Assembly (NCBI GenBank): GCA_052034585.1 | Contig: JBPOIJ010000022.1 | Coordinates: forward strand, 1-64,000 | Length of the DNA stretch: 64,000 nucleotides | DNA from: Xiheimicrobium sp052034585 | GTDB lineage: Bacteria; Myxococcota; Myxococcia; Myxococcales; Myxococcaceae | Reading direction: 5' to 3' | Shown: piece after piece, positions 1-9,011 of the stretch | Numbering within the stretch: position 1 is the stretch's first letter | How the letters are laid out: the number at the start of each line of letters is the position of its first letter | Notes under the pieces: model-generated | Seen by the model: the letters and a program-made list of their open reading frames with translations, nothing else | What the model was told of the DNA's origin: nothing | The model's database searches: none | Translations under genes and position numbers: made by a program

Positions 1-116
1 ACGCCGCTCCTGCGCACTGAAGCGCGAAGGCTGAAGATCTCGACACCTCGCTCGATGGTGTGATGGGGAATGGGTCGTTCAGGTCGCTCCTTGAAGGGAC
101 CCCCTTCATACGGCAC
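1..116 (-). CDS. Possible partial small protein at the left edge, unknown
   Basis: A GTG at 116 opens about 38 codons that run off the left edge, beginning MPYEGGPFKERPERP. Third codon positions are mostly G or C, like the neighbouring genes. It lies about 30 bases after the SWIM gene stop, on the same strand, so it could be the next operon member. No convincing Shine-Dalgarno sequence precedes the GTG and no family is recognised. A chance open frame is a real alternative. Confidence 0.25.
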   Translation of the reverse strand, partial: MPYEGGPFKERPERPIPHHTIERGVEIFSLRASVRRSG

Positions 117-146
117 CGGGTGGTCCAGATGAATGAAGAAAGACGC

Positions 147-1961
147 TCACCCCACCTGCGCGTCGGCGTCGATGAAGCCCTCGCTGGACAACGCCTCGAG
201 GCGCCCGAAGTAGGCGTCGCGGGCGAGTGAATCGGAGTCGAACCAGGTGCGCTGCTGACGCGGTTCCTGGTTGCGCGGGCCCCACAGGACGCGAACGAGC
301 TTGTCGTCGAGCGAGACGCGGTAGACGAGTTCCTTGCTGCCTTCGCGGCGCACGTAGGTTCGCGTCTCGGCCCGAATGAGCGCGCGGCCCTCGGGCGTGA
401 GCCGTGCCGCCTCGTCGTGCAACTGTCGGCGCTGATGGAAGAGCCGGAGCGCGAGGAGGTGCTCGCAGGGGCCCTCTCTCGTTCCCGAGCGCTTGAAGTG
501 GAGACAGTTGCAGCTCGCGCCTCGCACCCGCCCTTCGGGATCGAGGGTGAACGACGGGCTGAAGCTCCGGCGCGCCTCGAGATCCTCGACCTCGCCGGTG
601 AGCTCGGTGCCTTCGCTCCCGAGATCGTGCACCTTGGTGAGGGTGACCTTCCCCGCGCCTTCGAGGAGGCGGTGCGCGAGCTTCTCGCGTTCGCCCCCGA
701 AGCGGATGAGGGAGACGTCGATGGGCGCGTCGAGCAGCTGCCGTGGGCGATAGAGGCCCTTCACGAGATCGAACAGCACCCGGCCCTTGAGACACTCGAG
801 CTGCAAGGCCCCGCGGAGCTCCTTCGCAGTGAGACCGGTGGCCTTCACCAGCTCGTCGAAAGAAGTGGGTCCACGAGTCAGCAGCGTGCCGAACACCTTC
901 TCGGCGAGCGGCTCCATCGACGCGGGTGGCATCAGGGCATCGAAGGCCGACGCGCTCGACCAGCCGGAGTCCGTCCAGCCCGTGTAGCCGACGGTGAGCG
1001 CGCCTCGATCAGCGCCGAAGTCGAGCGTCCAGAACGTCGGCAGACCGGCACCGAGGAGATGGACGCCGACGCGCTTCACGTGCGGGAGCGCGCGGCCGAG
1101 CGAGAGCAGGCGTTGGCGGCCGAAGATGCGCACCACGCGCGGCGTCTTCCCTGCGTACGCCGGGCCGTGACACTCGAGCACGATGTCGAACGGCTCGATG
1201 ACGATGCGCGGCTGCGCGCCTGGCACGAGCTCGAAGCGAAGCCCACGCGGCGGCTTCTTCGCGGCCCGGGTCCGGAGCACGAAGAGCAGGTTGTAGAGAT
1301 CGATCGGCGCGAGCTCGGCGACGGCGGCCGGCAACGTCGCCGCCGACTGGACCTGCACGAAGTTGCGCAGCCACGCCCAGGGGATCTGCTTGGTCTGCGA
1401 GGCGGGCTGCTCTCCGCGGTTCGTCACTTCGAGGCCGACCGGCTGCCAGGACCGCATTCGCTCGAAGCGGGCGATGAAGGCGTCGTCGAGCGAGAGGGTC
1501 GAGGTGCCGTGAGCGGCCTCCCGGTGGTCGAACTGCGCCGAGGGCAGGGAGAGCCGCGCGTAGCTCGACTGATCTCGCGAGAAGACCTCGAGGGACAGCT
1601 CGTCGGGGTTCACGGTGACGACGGGCTCGAGCACCTGGGTCGGCTGTTCCTCGTTGCCGAGTTCCTGCTCGAGGAACTTCTTCTGCGCTTCCCAGATCTC
1701 CTTCGTCGCCTTCTTCCCCTGCTTGGTGAGGTAGGCGAGGTAGGTCGCGAGATCCTTCCGCTTGTAGCGGAGGTCGCTTCCGAGCACGTCGAACGCGGTC
1801 ATCAGCGCGTCGCGGAAGAGCGCGGGCGATTTGATCGTGCCGCGCAACCCGACCGGCCCACGCGAGCCATCGAGCCCGAGCGTCACCTCGGCCCGGCCCT
1901 CGCCAGCCCGAAGCGCGCTGGGCGCCGCGTACTGCACCTTCACTTCTCGAACGGCGCTCAT
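147..1961 (-). CDS. SWIM zinc-finger protein with C-terminal WGR-like domain
   Basis: This 604-aa protein carries a SWIM motif near its C-terminus (C484-x-C486, then C499-x-H501), a zinc-binding fold thought to bind DNA or proteins. The next 70 residues contain V-x-WG, then Q-rich and TWF segments, and finish with a Gly-Phe. That pattern resembles a WGR domain, known from MolR/YehI-type proteins and poly(ADP-ribose) polymerases. The first 470 residues have no family I recognise. The gene is third in a leftward operon: 15 bases separate it from the 2340-aa gene, and a GAGGAG ribosome site fits the ATG at 1961. In E. coli a SWIM protein (YehQ) sits beside a MoxR ATPase and a vWA protein, so such partners may lie beyond the left edge. 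SWIM is clear; WGR-like and function are inference. Confidence 0.85.
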   Translation of the reverse strand: MSAVREVKVQYAAPSALRAGEGRAEVTLGLDGSRGPVGLRGTIKSPALFRDALMTAFDVLGSDLRYKRKDLATYLAYLTKQGKKATKEIWEAQKKFLEQELGNEEQPTQVLEPVVTVNPDELSLEVFSRDQSSYARLSLPSAQFDHREAAHGTSTLSLDDAFIARFERMRSWQPVGLEVTNRGEQPASQTKQIPWAWLRNFVQVQSAATLPAAVAELAPIDLYNLLFVLRTRAAKKPPRGLRFELVPGAQPRIVIEPFDIVLECHGPAYAGKTPRVVRIFGRQRLLSLGRALPHVKRVGVHLLGAGLPTFWTLDFGADRGALTVGYTGWTDSGWSSASAFDALMPPASMEPLAEKVFGTLLTRGPTSFDELVKATGLTAKELRGALQLECLKGRVLFDLVKGLYRPRQLLDAPIDVSLIRFGGEREKLAHRLLEGAGKVTLTKVHDLGSEGTELTGEVEDLEARRSFSPSFTLDPEGRVRGASCNCLHFKRSGTREGPCEHLLALRLFHQRRQLHDEAARLTPEGRALIRAETRTYVRREGSKELVYRVSLDDKLVRVLWGPRNQEPRQQRTWFDSDSLARDAYFGRLEALSSEGFIDADAQVG

Positions 1962-1976
1962 TCGTCGACTCCTCGA

Positions 1977-4900
1977 TCACTCGTCGTCATCGAAGTCCTC
2001 TTCTTCTTCGTCGTCGTACTCTTCGTCGTCACCATCGTCGTCATCGTCACCACCGCCACGCGCTGGCTTCGCCGGAGCAGCCGGCATCATCGACTCCGCG
2101 AGCGCAGGATCGGCGGCCAGCTGAGCGAGCTGCTCGGGGCTGAACCACGTCGGAGCGTTCTGTCGTCGCAGGTTCGTTCGCTGGGCCCGTCGCAGCGCAC
2201 GGAAGGCGGCCTGCCGGAGCTCGGGTGTTCCCCATGGTTCGGTCGGTGCCGGTGGAGCGGCCACGGGCTTCGGCGCGTCGACGGCCTTGGGGGCCTTCAC
2301 GCCCTTCGGCTTCACCTCTTGGTAGCCCTTGCCGGTCTTCTCGCGAACGAGCTTGTCCATCTCCTTCGTGGCGGCTTCGGGTGAGGCCAGCTGCTTGAGC
2401 TTCTTCTGGCCCGCGGCGCCGATCTTCCCGAAACGAACGGTGCAGTCGTTCCCGCTGACGACGACCTCCCAGAACTTCGAGCTGCCGTCCTCTTCGAACT
2501 CGAACCGCCGCGCGCCCGGCATCGAGACGTCGGGGCTGGGACCGTCGTCCTCGTCATCACCGCCGTCATCATCGCCTTCGTCGTCGTCACCATCGTCACC
2601 ACCGTCATCGTCATCGTCGCCCTCGCCACCGCCGGCGCTGAAGGCGAGCTTGGCGAGGAACTCGGCGACCGCGGCGCCACCCATTCGTCCCAGCGCGAGG
2701 AGCGCGGCGCGTTGAACTGTTTCGCTCGCGCCCTTCTCTGCTTCCTTCATGAGCGCGGTCGGATCGTTCGCGGCGACCAACTTGGGCAGCATGACGGCGC
2801 GGCCCGCCTCGGTCGCGAGCATCGATTCATCGGCCTTCACCGCTTCGAAGGCGAGGGCGTCGAGCGGCTTGGTCGTGGAGATGAGGGAGATCGCCTGCTG
2901 CGGCGCGGTGTGAACGAGCCCGGAGACGGCGGCGCGGCGAACCGAGGCGTCCGGATCCTGCGCTGCGCGCGCGAGCACCGGCGCTCCACCGGCTCCAGAC
3001 CGTTGCATCACGCGGGCAGCCTCGGCGCGCACACTCGCTGGCGCTGGCGTCGAGCCGGTGAGGGACTTCGCGGAGAACGCCTCGGCTTGTCCCGCCTCGT
3101 GCAGCGTCGCGGCCCAGAGGAGGCGCAGGTAGGCACGCTCCTCGGCAGCCTTGTCGGTTCCCACGCTCTTCGCCCATCGCTGAGCCGTTGCCGTCGCGGC
3201 GGCGACGAGCGCTTGGGCGCGCTGATCCTGTTCTCCCGGCGCCAAACTCACCTTCGCGAGGGCGTGTCTCGCCATCAGCCAGGCGACGTCTTCACGCACG
3301 TTCGCGAACTCGCTCCCGGTCAGGCGGACGAGCGCCTCGGTCGGCAATGTCGAACGCCGGCCGAGACCGAACTTCACCTTCGAGCGCAGGTGCGGCTGGA
3401 GGCGCGGGTTGGCGAGACGCTCGAGCAGCGGTCCAGGCTCGGCCTCGGCGAGGAGGTACGCGAGCGCCGGTCCCGAGATGCTCGCGATCTCACTCGAGGC
3501 GGCGGCGAGCGCGACCCGGAGCGGATCGGTCGGGAAACACGCTTCGAGCGCCTCGAGCGCGGTCTGCGCGAGCTGATGGCTGCGCAGCGCACGGGCGAGC
3601 ACCTTCTCACTCGACGCATCCGCGAGCGCACCGAGCGAGCGCAGCGCTTCCTTCCGCAGCTCGTAGTCGTAGTCGCCATCGTCTCCGGCGATCTGCTGGA
3701 GCTTGCCGAGCGCGCGATCGTCGCCGACCCAACGCAGGCCACGCACGCCGGACATTCGGAATTGGCCTTCGAGCGCCGACGACTCGACGACCTCGACGAC
3801 ACGCTTCTTCTGCTCGACCTCGGTGAGAGCCTTGAACAGCCGTCCGAGCGCTTCGATCGACGCCGCGCGCACTTCGGGGAGCGCGGGAGCCTCTTCCGTT
3901 CCACCCGCCGCGAGCACTTCGAGCTCTTCCAGCGCGCGCACCTGGCCGCCCGTTCCGAGCGCGAGCACGGCGCGAACCTGCTCCGGCGGCTCACCTGCAC
4001 GGGTAAAGAGGAGGAGCGGACGCAGCGACGCCGGGTGCTGTTTGGTCGCGAGGCCTTCGGCGGCTTGGAGCATGAGCTCCCGCGCACCTTGAGCGATGAC
4101 CTGCTCGAGCGGGCCCTGCGCAGCGCCGAGCTTCTCGACGCGCGCGGCGTAGCTGGTGACGGCCTGCACTCGGGTCGCGACGTCACGATCGCCGAAGAGC
4201 GAGCCGAGCAACGCGTCGTACTCGGGCTCGGTGCCGACGTCGGCTTCGCGCGCACCGGCCGCTCGCAAGGCCGCATCTCGCGCCTTCATCGCGGTGCGAA
4301 TGGTGAGGAGCACGCCAGCGCCGTTACGCGGGAAGCGCTTCTCTTCCTTGAGGAAGTCCTTCGTGGGCGCGCCCTTCGGAGGCGGCCGGCGATGGTTGGT
4401 GAGCTGGAGCGCTCCGTTGAACGCCGCCATTCGCACGTCCGCGGAGGGATCGTCGAACCGCTGGAGGAGCGCTTCGAGGACGACCGGCCTGCGAGTCGAC
4501 GCGAGGGCCGCGATCGCCTCACGCTTGAGCCCATTCATCGGCGCGGGATCGGCAGCAGGCGGGAGCGCAGCGAGTTCCTGGAGGTGCGTCGCAAGCGCCA
4601 CTGCGGCGGCATCGGTCGCTGCGCTCGAGAGCGCGGTGCGGGCCGCGGCGAGATTGGGACCGTCTGGAACCAGGAAGGCGGCGAGCGCGGGAACGGCCGA
4701 GTCGTCCTTTCGCTCGGCGAGCAACTGCGCAGCGACGAGACGAAGATCGTCACGATCGCTCTCGAGCGCTTTTCGGAGTGCCGGGAGCACGCGCGCGTCC
4801 TGGCTGGCAGCGAGCTTCTGGAGCACGCCCAGCCGGAGATCGGCGTGCGGGCTCGCGAGCGCGGCCATCAGCGCTTCGAGGCTCCCTGCGGCGTGGCTCC

Positions 4901-7900
4901 GCTCGAGCAACACGAACGCGTGCTGACGAACCTCGGCGACGTTGGAGGCGAGCGTCTCGACGAACCACGGCCGCGCCGCTTCTCCACGAGTCGCGACCTG
5001 CTCGAGCGCGAGCACGCCGACATCCGCAGACGACGACGCGAGCGCGTGCCGCAGCGCCACGTCGGGCGTCGCCTCGAGCAACTTCCCGAGCCCCGCCCAC
5101 GCCTTCTTGCGAACCAAGGCATCTTCGTCATCGAGCGCGCGAACGAGGGCAGGCACCACCGAGGCAGGCTTGGGACTCCCGGCCGCGGCCATCTCGATCA
5201 TTCGATCGACGCAGTCGCGACGAACGCGGCGAACCGTCTCGTCGGGGTTCGAGAGCCGAAGCAGACCGACGTAGGCGCCAAACGCGATCCACCGGTGCAC
5301 CTCGGCGTCCTTCGCAGCGGGACCGGTCACCTTGGTGGAGGCTCCGGCGAAGAGCTTGCGCAGCCAGTCCTTGCGAGCGACCGCGTCGGTGCTCGCACGA
5401 CCTCGCTGATTGGTGTCGGGAACCACCGTCTCCGCCGCCGGGCGGATCGCGACGATTCGTTTCACTTCGTCGAAGAACTCGAGCGGCTTTCGACGGAGCA
5501 GCAGCGCCTGCCCAGCCAGGTACCGGCCCTGCGGCGTCTCGGAGCCGAGCAACTGCACCAGCCGCATCGCCGCCCGCTCGCGTTCACCCTCTTCCGGCCA
5601 GTCCTTCATGTCACCGGCCTTCTCGGGCTTCGGTGGACTGACGGCGGTGATGAGCAGCTCGGTGTACGCGCTCACGTCGGCGCGGAGTTCGAGCGCACGT
5701 GCCGCGGCGTAACGAACGTCGGGGCGCTGTGCGGAGAGCGCCGCGGTGAGGAGCTCGGGCTCGGTGCCATTGCGCGCCGCACGGAGATCTCGCGCGAGGA
5801 GCGTCGCGAAGAACGTGTCGGACAAGTAGGCGTCACCGTCGTCGAGCCCGAGGAACAGCGCGTTGTCGCCCGAGGGCCCGAGCGCGACGAGCGCACGCAA
5901 CGCGCCTTCGCGAATCGGCAAGTGTGGATCGCGCAACGTTCCGGTGAGCACCGCGAGGCCGCGATCGTCTCCGAGCCGGGCGAGCCCCTCCGCCGCCCAG
6001 CTGCGAACCGCGACGTCGGCGTGACCGAGCGCGTCGAGCAAGAGCCCTTCATGGCCTGCGTTGCAGAGTCCGCGCGCCGCTTGTTCACGAACGGCCGGGT
6101 TCTCGTCCTTGAGGAGCGGATCGGCGAAGAGCGCGGCGGTGCGCGGGCTGCCCAAGGTCGCGAGGGCTCCGACGGCACGCGCGCGGAGCGGCTCGAGGAA
6201 CGCCGGTGGATGACGGAGCTTCAAATCGGCGTCGAGCACGAAGCCACGCATCGGCTCGATGACCCGCTCGTCTCCACGCTTCGCCAGCAACTCGGCCGCG
6301 CGAACGCGAACCTCGAGCGAATCGGCGAGCAACCCGGCGGTGAGCGGACCTGGGTCGTCCTTCACCAACGCGTCCGCGCTCTCGAGGGCCGCCAGCCGAA
6401 CCGGAATCGAATGATCGGTGAGCGCCTTCACCAACGGCGAGCGCAGCGACTCGGCCTCGGGCTTTCCCGACAAATGACCGGCGCGCCTCGCCGACAACAA
6501 CCGCGTCGCCGCGGCCTCCGACTCGAGCCCCTTGAGCCAGGGCTTCGCGGCTTCCTTCCCGAGGAGGCGCGCGAGGGTCGTCACCGCCGCTTCGCCCACG
6601 GTCGGATCGCGATCGCCGATCGTCTTCTCCAACCGATCGAGGATCCACTGCGGCGTTCCCTTCGGTGCCGGCTGATCGTCTTCCGTCGGCGCCTTGGAAA
6701 TCAGCGCGAGCTGCTTCACCGCGGCGAGCCGGGTATCGGCGAACCGGGCACGGAGCGCTTGGGCGATGGCCGAGGTGACGTCGTCACCATTCCACGCCCA
6801 GAGCGTCTTGAAGGCCTCGGCGCGAACGGAGGCCGCTTCGTCATCGAGCGCGTGCGCGAGCAGCGTCTCCGCATCTTCGGTGCGATCGGCCGCGGGCATG
6901 CCGACGAGCCGGGTGAGGCCACGCTTGCGCATGTCCTCGAACGCGCTGCGGAGGAGAATCGTCGTGAACTCGAGCGGTGACGCTTCGTCCTTCCGCTTGG
7001 TGAGCCCATCAGCCGCTGCCGCGCGAACCGAGGCGTCGGGATCATCGATGAGCGACGCGACGCGCTGGCGTGCGCGTGGATCAGCGAGCTGCGCGAGCGT
7101 CTGCGCGACCCAGACCCGGTGCGAGGCAGGCTCTTCACGCGAGAGCTGCAGCAGCGCCGACACCGCGCGCACGTCTCCGGCGGCGAAGAGCAGTCCCGCG
7201 GCACCTCGGCTGGCGATGTCGGTCGCCTTGGCGGACATCGCGACCAGCAACGGCGTGAGATCGTCCTGGGTCAGCTCCTTGGACGCGCTGGTGAGCCCGA
7301 GCTTGGTGCGCAGCGCCGCGAGCTGATCAGCCGATGGATCCTTCCCTCCGTTCGCGCGCCGGTAGATCTCGGGCAGCTCGAGCATCTTCTCGAGCATCAC
7401 TGCCACCGTGGGCCGCTCGAGCACCCGGCACACGAACGCGACCTGCCGCACCAGCACGCTCTCGTCGTCGAGCGCACGGCCGGAGATCGACTGCAGCTGC
7501 GGCAACTTCCCGCTCATCAACGCGCGCACGAGCACCTCGGCACGCACGTCGGGCGTTCCCTTCTCGAAGCCAGTGACGAGCGCCTCGACGCCCTCGGGGA
7601 AGACGCTCTGCAACGCTCCGAGCGCCGCGAGCCGAACGGCTGGATCCGTGTCCTTGAGGGCCCCAGCGATCAGCGCGGGCACCAGCGGCACCGCGGGATA
7701 GAGCGGAGCCAACGCTTTGAGCGCAGCGATTCGCACCGCGGGAGCGCTCGCGCGAACGCCCTCACGCCACGCGAAGAAGGGCTGGTCCTCGACCTTCGCG
7801 AGCGCCTCGAGCGCGGCCTGACCGACCGCCGCGTCCTTGTCCTTCACCAGCGCGCGCAGGAGCGAGCGCGTGTCTTTCCGTGGCGCGCCGCCAAGCGTCT

Positions 7901-8999
7901 TCGCGAGCGTCAGCCGAACCGACGGTTCCTTGTCGACCGCGAGCGTCTCGAGGAGCGGAACGATCTCGGCTTCCGGCAGCTTGGGGAGATCCTTCGCGAA
8001 CGCTTCCCGCGCCGGCCGCTGCGCCAGCTTCAACTGCGCGGCGTAGGTCGCAAAACCATCCAGGCCTGCGTCGGTCGCATCGGCGAGCTGGCCATCGAGG
8101 CCCACGGTGATGAAGGTGAGCTTTCGGCTGTCGCCACCGACGACGATCTCGACGATCGCCTTCTTGGGATCGCTCTCGACCAGCGTGAGCGCGCGCTGCG
8201 GCCCATCGACGTCGAAGGTCTTGCTCCGCTTCTTGTCGTCGAGCCGAACGGTGCGCAGCTTCGCGTCGTGCCCGGTGGAGACGAGTCGATCGGTCGGGTC
8301 CTTCGCGTCGTCCTTCGGCGAGGGCAGAAACGCGAACGCGGTCGCGCCGCCTGCGTGGCCGGTGTCTCCTTCACCGCGCACCTCGGACTCGATCGCGCCC
8401 TCGAGGTACCAGAAGCGCACCGTGCCGTCGTCGCCGGTGGAGGCGAGGCGCCCATCTCGAGGCGTGAAGGCGAGCGCAGTCACCGCGCCACGATGACCTT
8501 CCATCGCGCGGACGGCCTTGGAGTCGAAGCTGAAGACGCGAACGATCCCGTCGTCTCCGGCTGCGGCGATCCGCCGGTTCGCGAGATCGATCGCGACGGC
8601 CCGCTGCGGACACGGCGCGGAGAACTCGTGCTGCTTCTTGTCATCGGCCCAGACGACGATTCGCCCGTCGACTCCGGCGGAAACGACGGTGGTCTGCGAG
8701 GCCGCGAGGGCGGTGACGCCTCCGGCATGTGCCTCGAACGAGCCCGCCGCCGCCCCAGTCGCGAACACGAAGCGATGGAGCTTTCCATCGGCCCCGCCCG
8801 CGACCAGCCGCTCAGCCGAGAACACCAGCGCGTTCACCGCCGAGGGCACCGCGAGCTGCCGCAGCACCTTGCGCGTTCCGGCATCGAAGAGCGTGACCTG
8901 CGACTCGGCGCCGAGCCGCGCTCCGCCGATGGCGAGGGTGCGCCCGCTCGCTGCGAGCGCTCGTACTTGTTCGAAGTGACCGATGGTCGAAGGAGCCAT
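1977..8999 (-). CDS. Giant WD40 - HEAT-repeat - WGR domain scaffold protein
   Basis: The 2340-aa protein starts with a WD40 propeller of about six or seven blades (residues 1 to roughly 310). Diagnostic stretches are SAGVDGRIVVW and STGDDGTVRFW. From about 320 to 2100 there are tandem HEAT/armadillo-type repeats, many containing VR-x-AA-x-x-AL. A nearly pure Asp/Glu/Gly segment follows (about 2120-2157), then a WGR domain (about 2165-2230, core RFGKIGAAGQ). A Pro/Ala-rich linker, an Arg-rich helix and a second acidic tail (about 2318-2340) finish the protein. There is no signal peptide, so it is cytoplasmic. The start at 8999 has a GAGGAA site overlapping the stop of the upstream gene, 12 bases away. 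Domain calls are seen in sequence; a scaffold role is inferred from the repeats. WGR-HEAT proteins of the MolR/YehI type are the nearest known relatives I can name. Confidence 0.85.
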   Translation of the reverse strand: MAPSTIGHFEQVRALAASGRTLAIGGARLGAESQVTLFDAGTRKVLRQLAVPSAVNALVFSAERLVAGGADGKLHRFVFATGAAAGSFEAHAGGVTALAASQTTVVSAGVDGRIVVWADDKKQHEFSAPCPQRAVAIDLANRRIAAAGDDGIVRVFSFDSKAVRAMEGHRGAVTALAFTPRDGRLASTGDDGTVRFWYLEGAIESEVRGEGDTGHAGGATAFAFLPSPKDDAKDPTDRLVSTGHDAKLRTVRLDDKKRSKTFDVDGPQRALTLVESDPKKAIVEIVVGGDSRKLTFITVGLDGQLADATDAGLDGFATYAAQLKLAQRPAREAFAKDLPKLPEAEIVPLLETLAVDKEPSVRLTLAKTLGGAPRKDTRSLLRALVKDKDAAVGQAALEALAKVEDQPFFAWREGVRASAPAVRIAALKALAPLYPAVPLVPALIAGALKDTDPAVRLAALGALQSVFPEGVEALVTGFEKGTPDVRAEVLVRALMSGKLPQLQSISGRALDDESVLVRQVAFVCRVLERPTVAVMLEKMLELPEIYRRANGGKDPSADQLAALRTKLGLTSASKELTQDDLTPLLVAMSAKATDIASRGAAGLLFAAGDVRAVSALLQLSREEPASHRVWVAQTLAQLADPRARQRVASLIDDPDASVRAAAADGLTKRKDEASPLEFTTILLRSAFEDMRKRGLTRLVGMPAADRTEDAETLLAHALDDEAASVRAEAFKTLWAWNGDDVTSAIAQALRARFADTRLAAVKQLALISKAPTEDDQPAPKGTPQWILDRLEKTIGDRDPTVGEAAVTTLARLLGKEAAKPWLKGLESEAAATRLLSARRAGHLSGKPEAESLRSPLVKALTDHSIPVRLAALESADALVKDDPGPLTAGLLADSLEVRVRAAELLAKRGDERVIEPMRGFVLDADLKLRHPPAFLEPLRARAVGALATLGSPRTAALFADPLLKDENPAVREQAARGLCNAGHEGLLLDALGHADVAVRSWAAEGLARLGDDRGLAVLTGTLRDPHLPIREGALRALVALGPSGDNALFLGLDDGDAYLSDTFFATLLARDLRAARNGTEPELLTAALSAQRPDVRYAAARALELRADVSAYTELLITAVSPPKPEKAGDMKDWPEEGERERAAMRLVQLLGSETPQGRYLAGQALLLRRKPLEFFDEVKRIVAIRPAAETVVPDTNQRGRASTDAVARKDWLRKLFAGASTKVTGPAAKDAEVHRWIAFGAYVGLLRLSNPDETVRRVRRDCVDRMIEMAAAGSPKPASVVPALVRALDDEDALVRKKAWAGLGKLLEATPDVALRHALASSSADVGVLALEQVATRGEAARPWFVETLASNVAEVRQHAFVLLERSHAAGSLEALMAALASPHADLRLGVLQKLAASQDARVLPALRKALESDRDDLRLVAAQLLAERKDDSAVPALAAFLVPDGPNLAAARTALSSAATDAAAVALATHLQELAALPPAADPAPMNGLKREAIAALASTRRPVVLEALLQRFDDPSADVRMAAFNGALQLTNHRRPPPKGAPTKDFLKEEKRFPRNGAGVLLTIRTAMKARDAALRAAGAREADVGTEPEYDALLGSLFGDRDVATRVQAVTSYAARVEKLGAAQGPLEQVIAQGARELMLQAAEGLATKQHPASLRPLLLFTRAGEPPEQVRAVLALGTGGQVRALEELEVLAAGGTEEAPALPEVRAASIEALGRLFKALTEVEQKKRVVEVVESSALEGQFRMSGVRGLRWVGDDRALGKLQQIAGDDGDYDYELRKEALRSLGALADASSEKVLARALRSHQLAQTALEALEACFPTDPLRVALAAASSEIASISGPALAYLLAEAEPGPLLERLANPRLQPHLRSKVKFGLGRRSTLPTEALVRLTGSEFANVREDVAWLMARHALAKVSLAPGEQDQRAQALVAAATATAQRWAKSVGTDKAAEERAYLRLLWAATLHEAGQAEAFSAKSLTGSTPAPASVRAEAARVMQRSGAGGAPVLARAAQDPDASVRRAAVSGLVHTAPQQAISLISTTKPLDALAFEAVKADESMLATEAGRAVMLPKLVAANDPTALMKEAEKGASETVQRAALLALGRMGGAAVAEFLAKLAFSAGGGEGDDDDDGGDDGDDDEGDDDGGDDEDDGPSPDVSMPGARRFEFEEDGSSKFWEVVVSGNDCTVRFGKIGAAGQKKLKQLASPEAATKEMDKLVREKTGKGYQEVKPKGVKAPKAVDAPKPVAAPPAPTEPWGTPELRQAAFRALRRAQRTNLRRQNAPTWFSPEQLAQLAADPALAESMMPAAPAKPARGGGDDDDDGDDEEYDDEEEEDFDDDE

Positions 9000-9011
9000 G
9001 GAATTCGTTCC

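Noticed and set aside
2712..6980. Very long plus-strand open frame opposite the 2340-aa gene
   Set aside because: It is an antisense shadow: Arg/Glu-rich composition, no domain, and the minus strand carries clear WD40, HEAT and WGR features.
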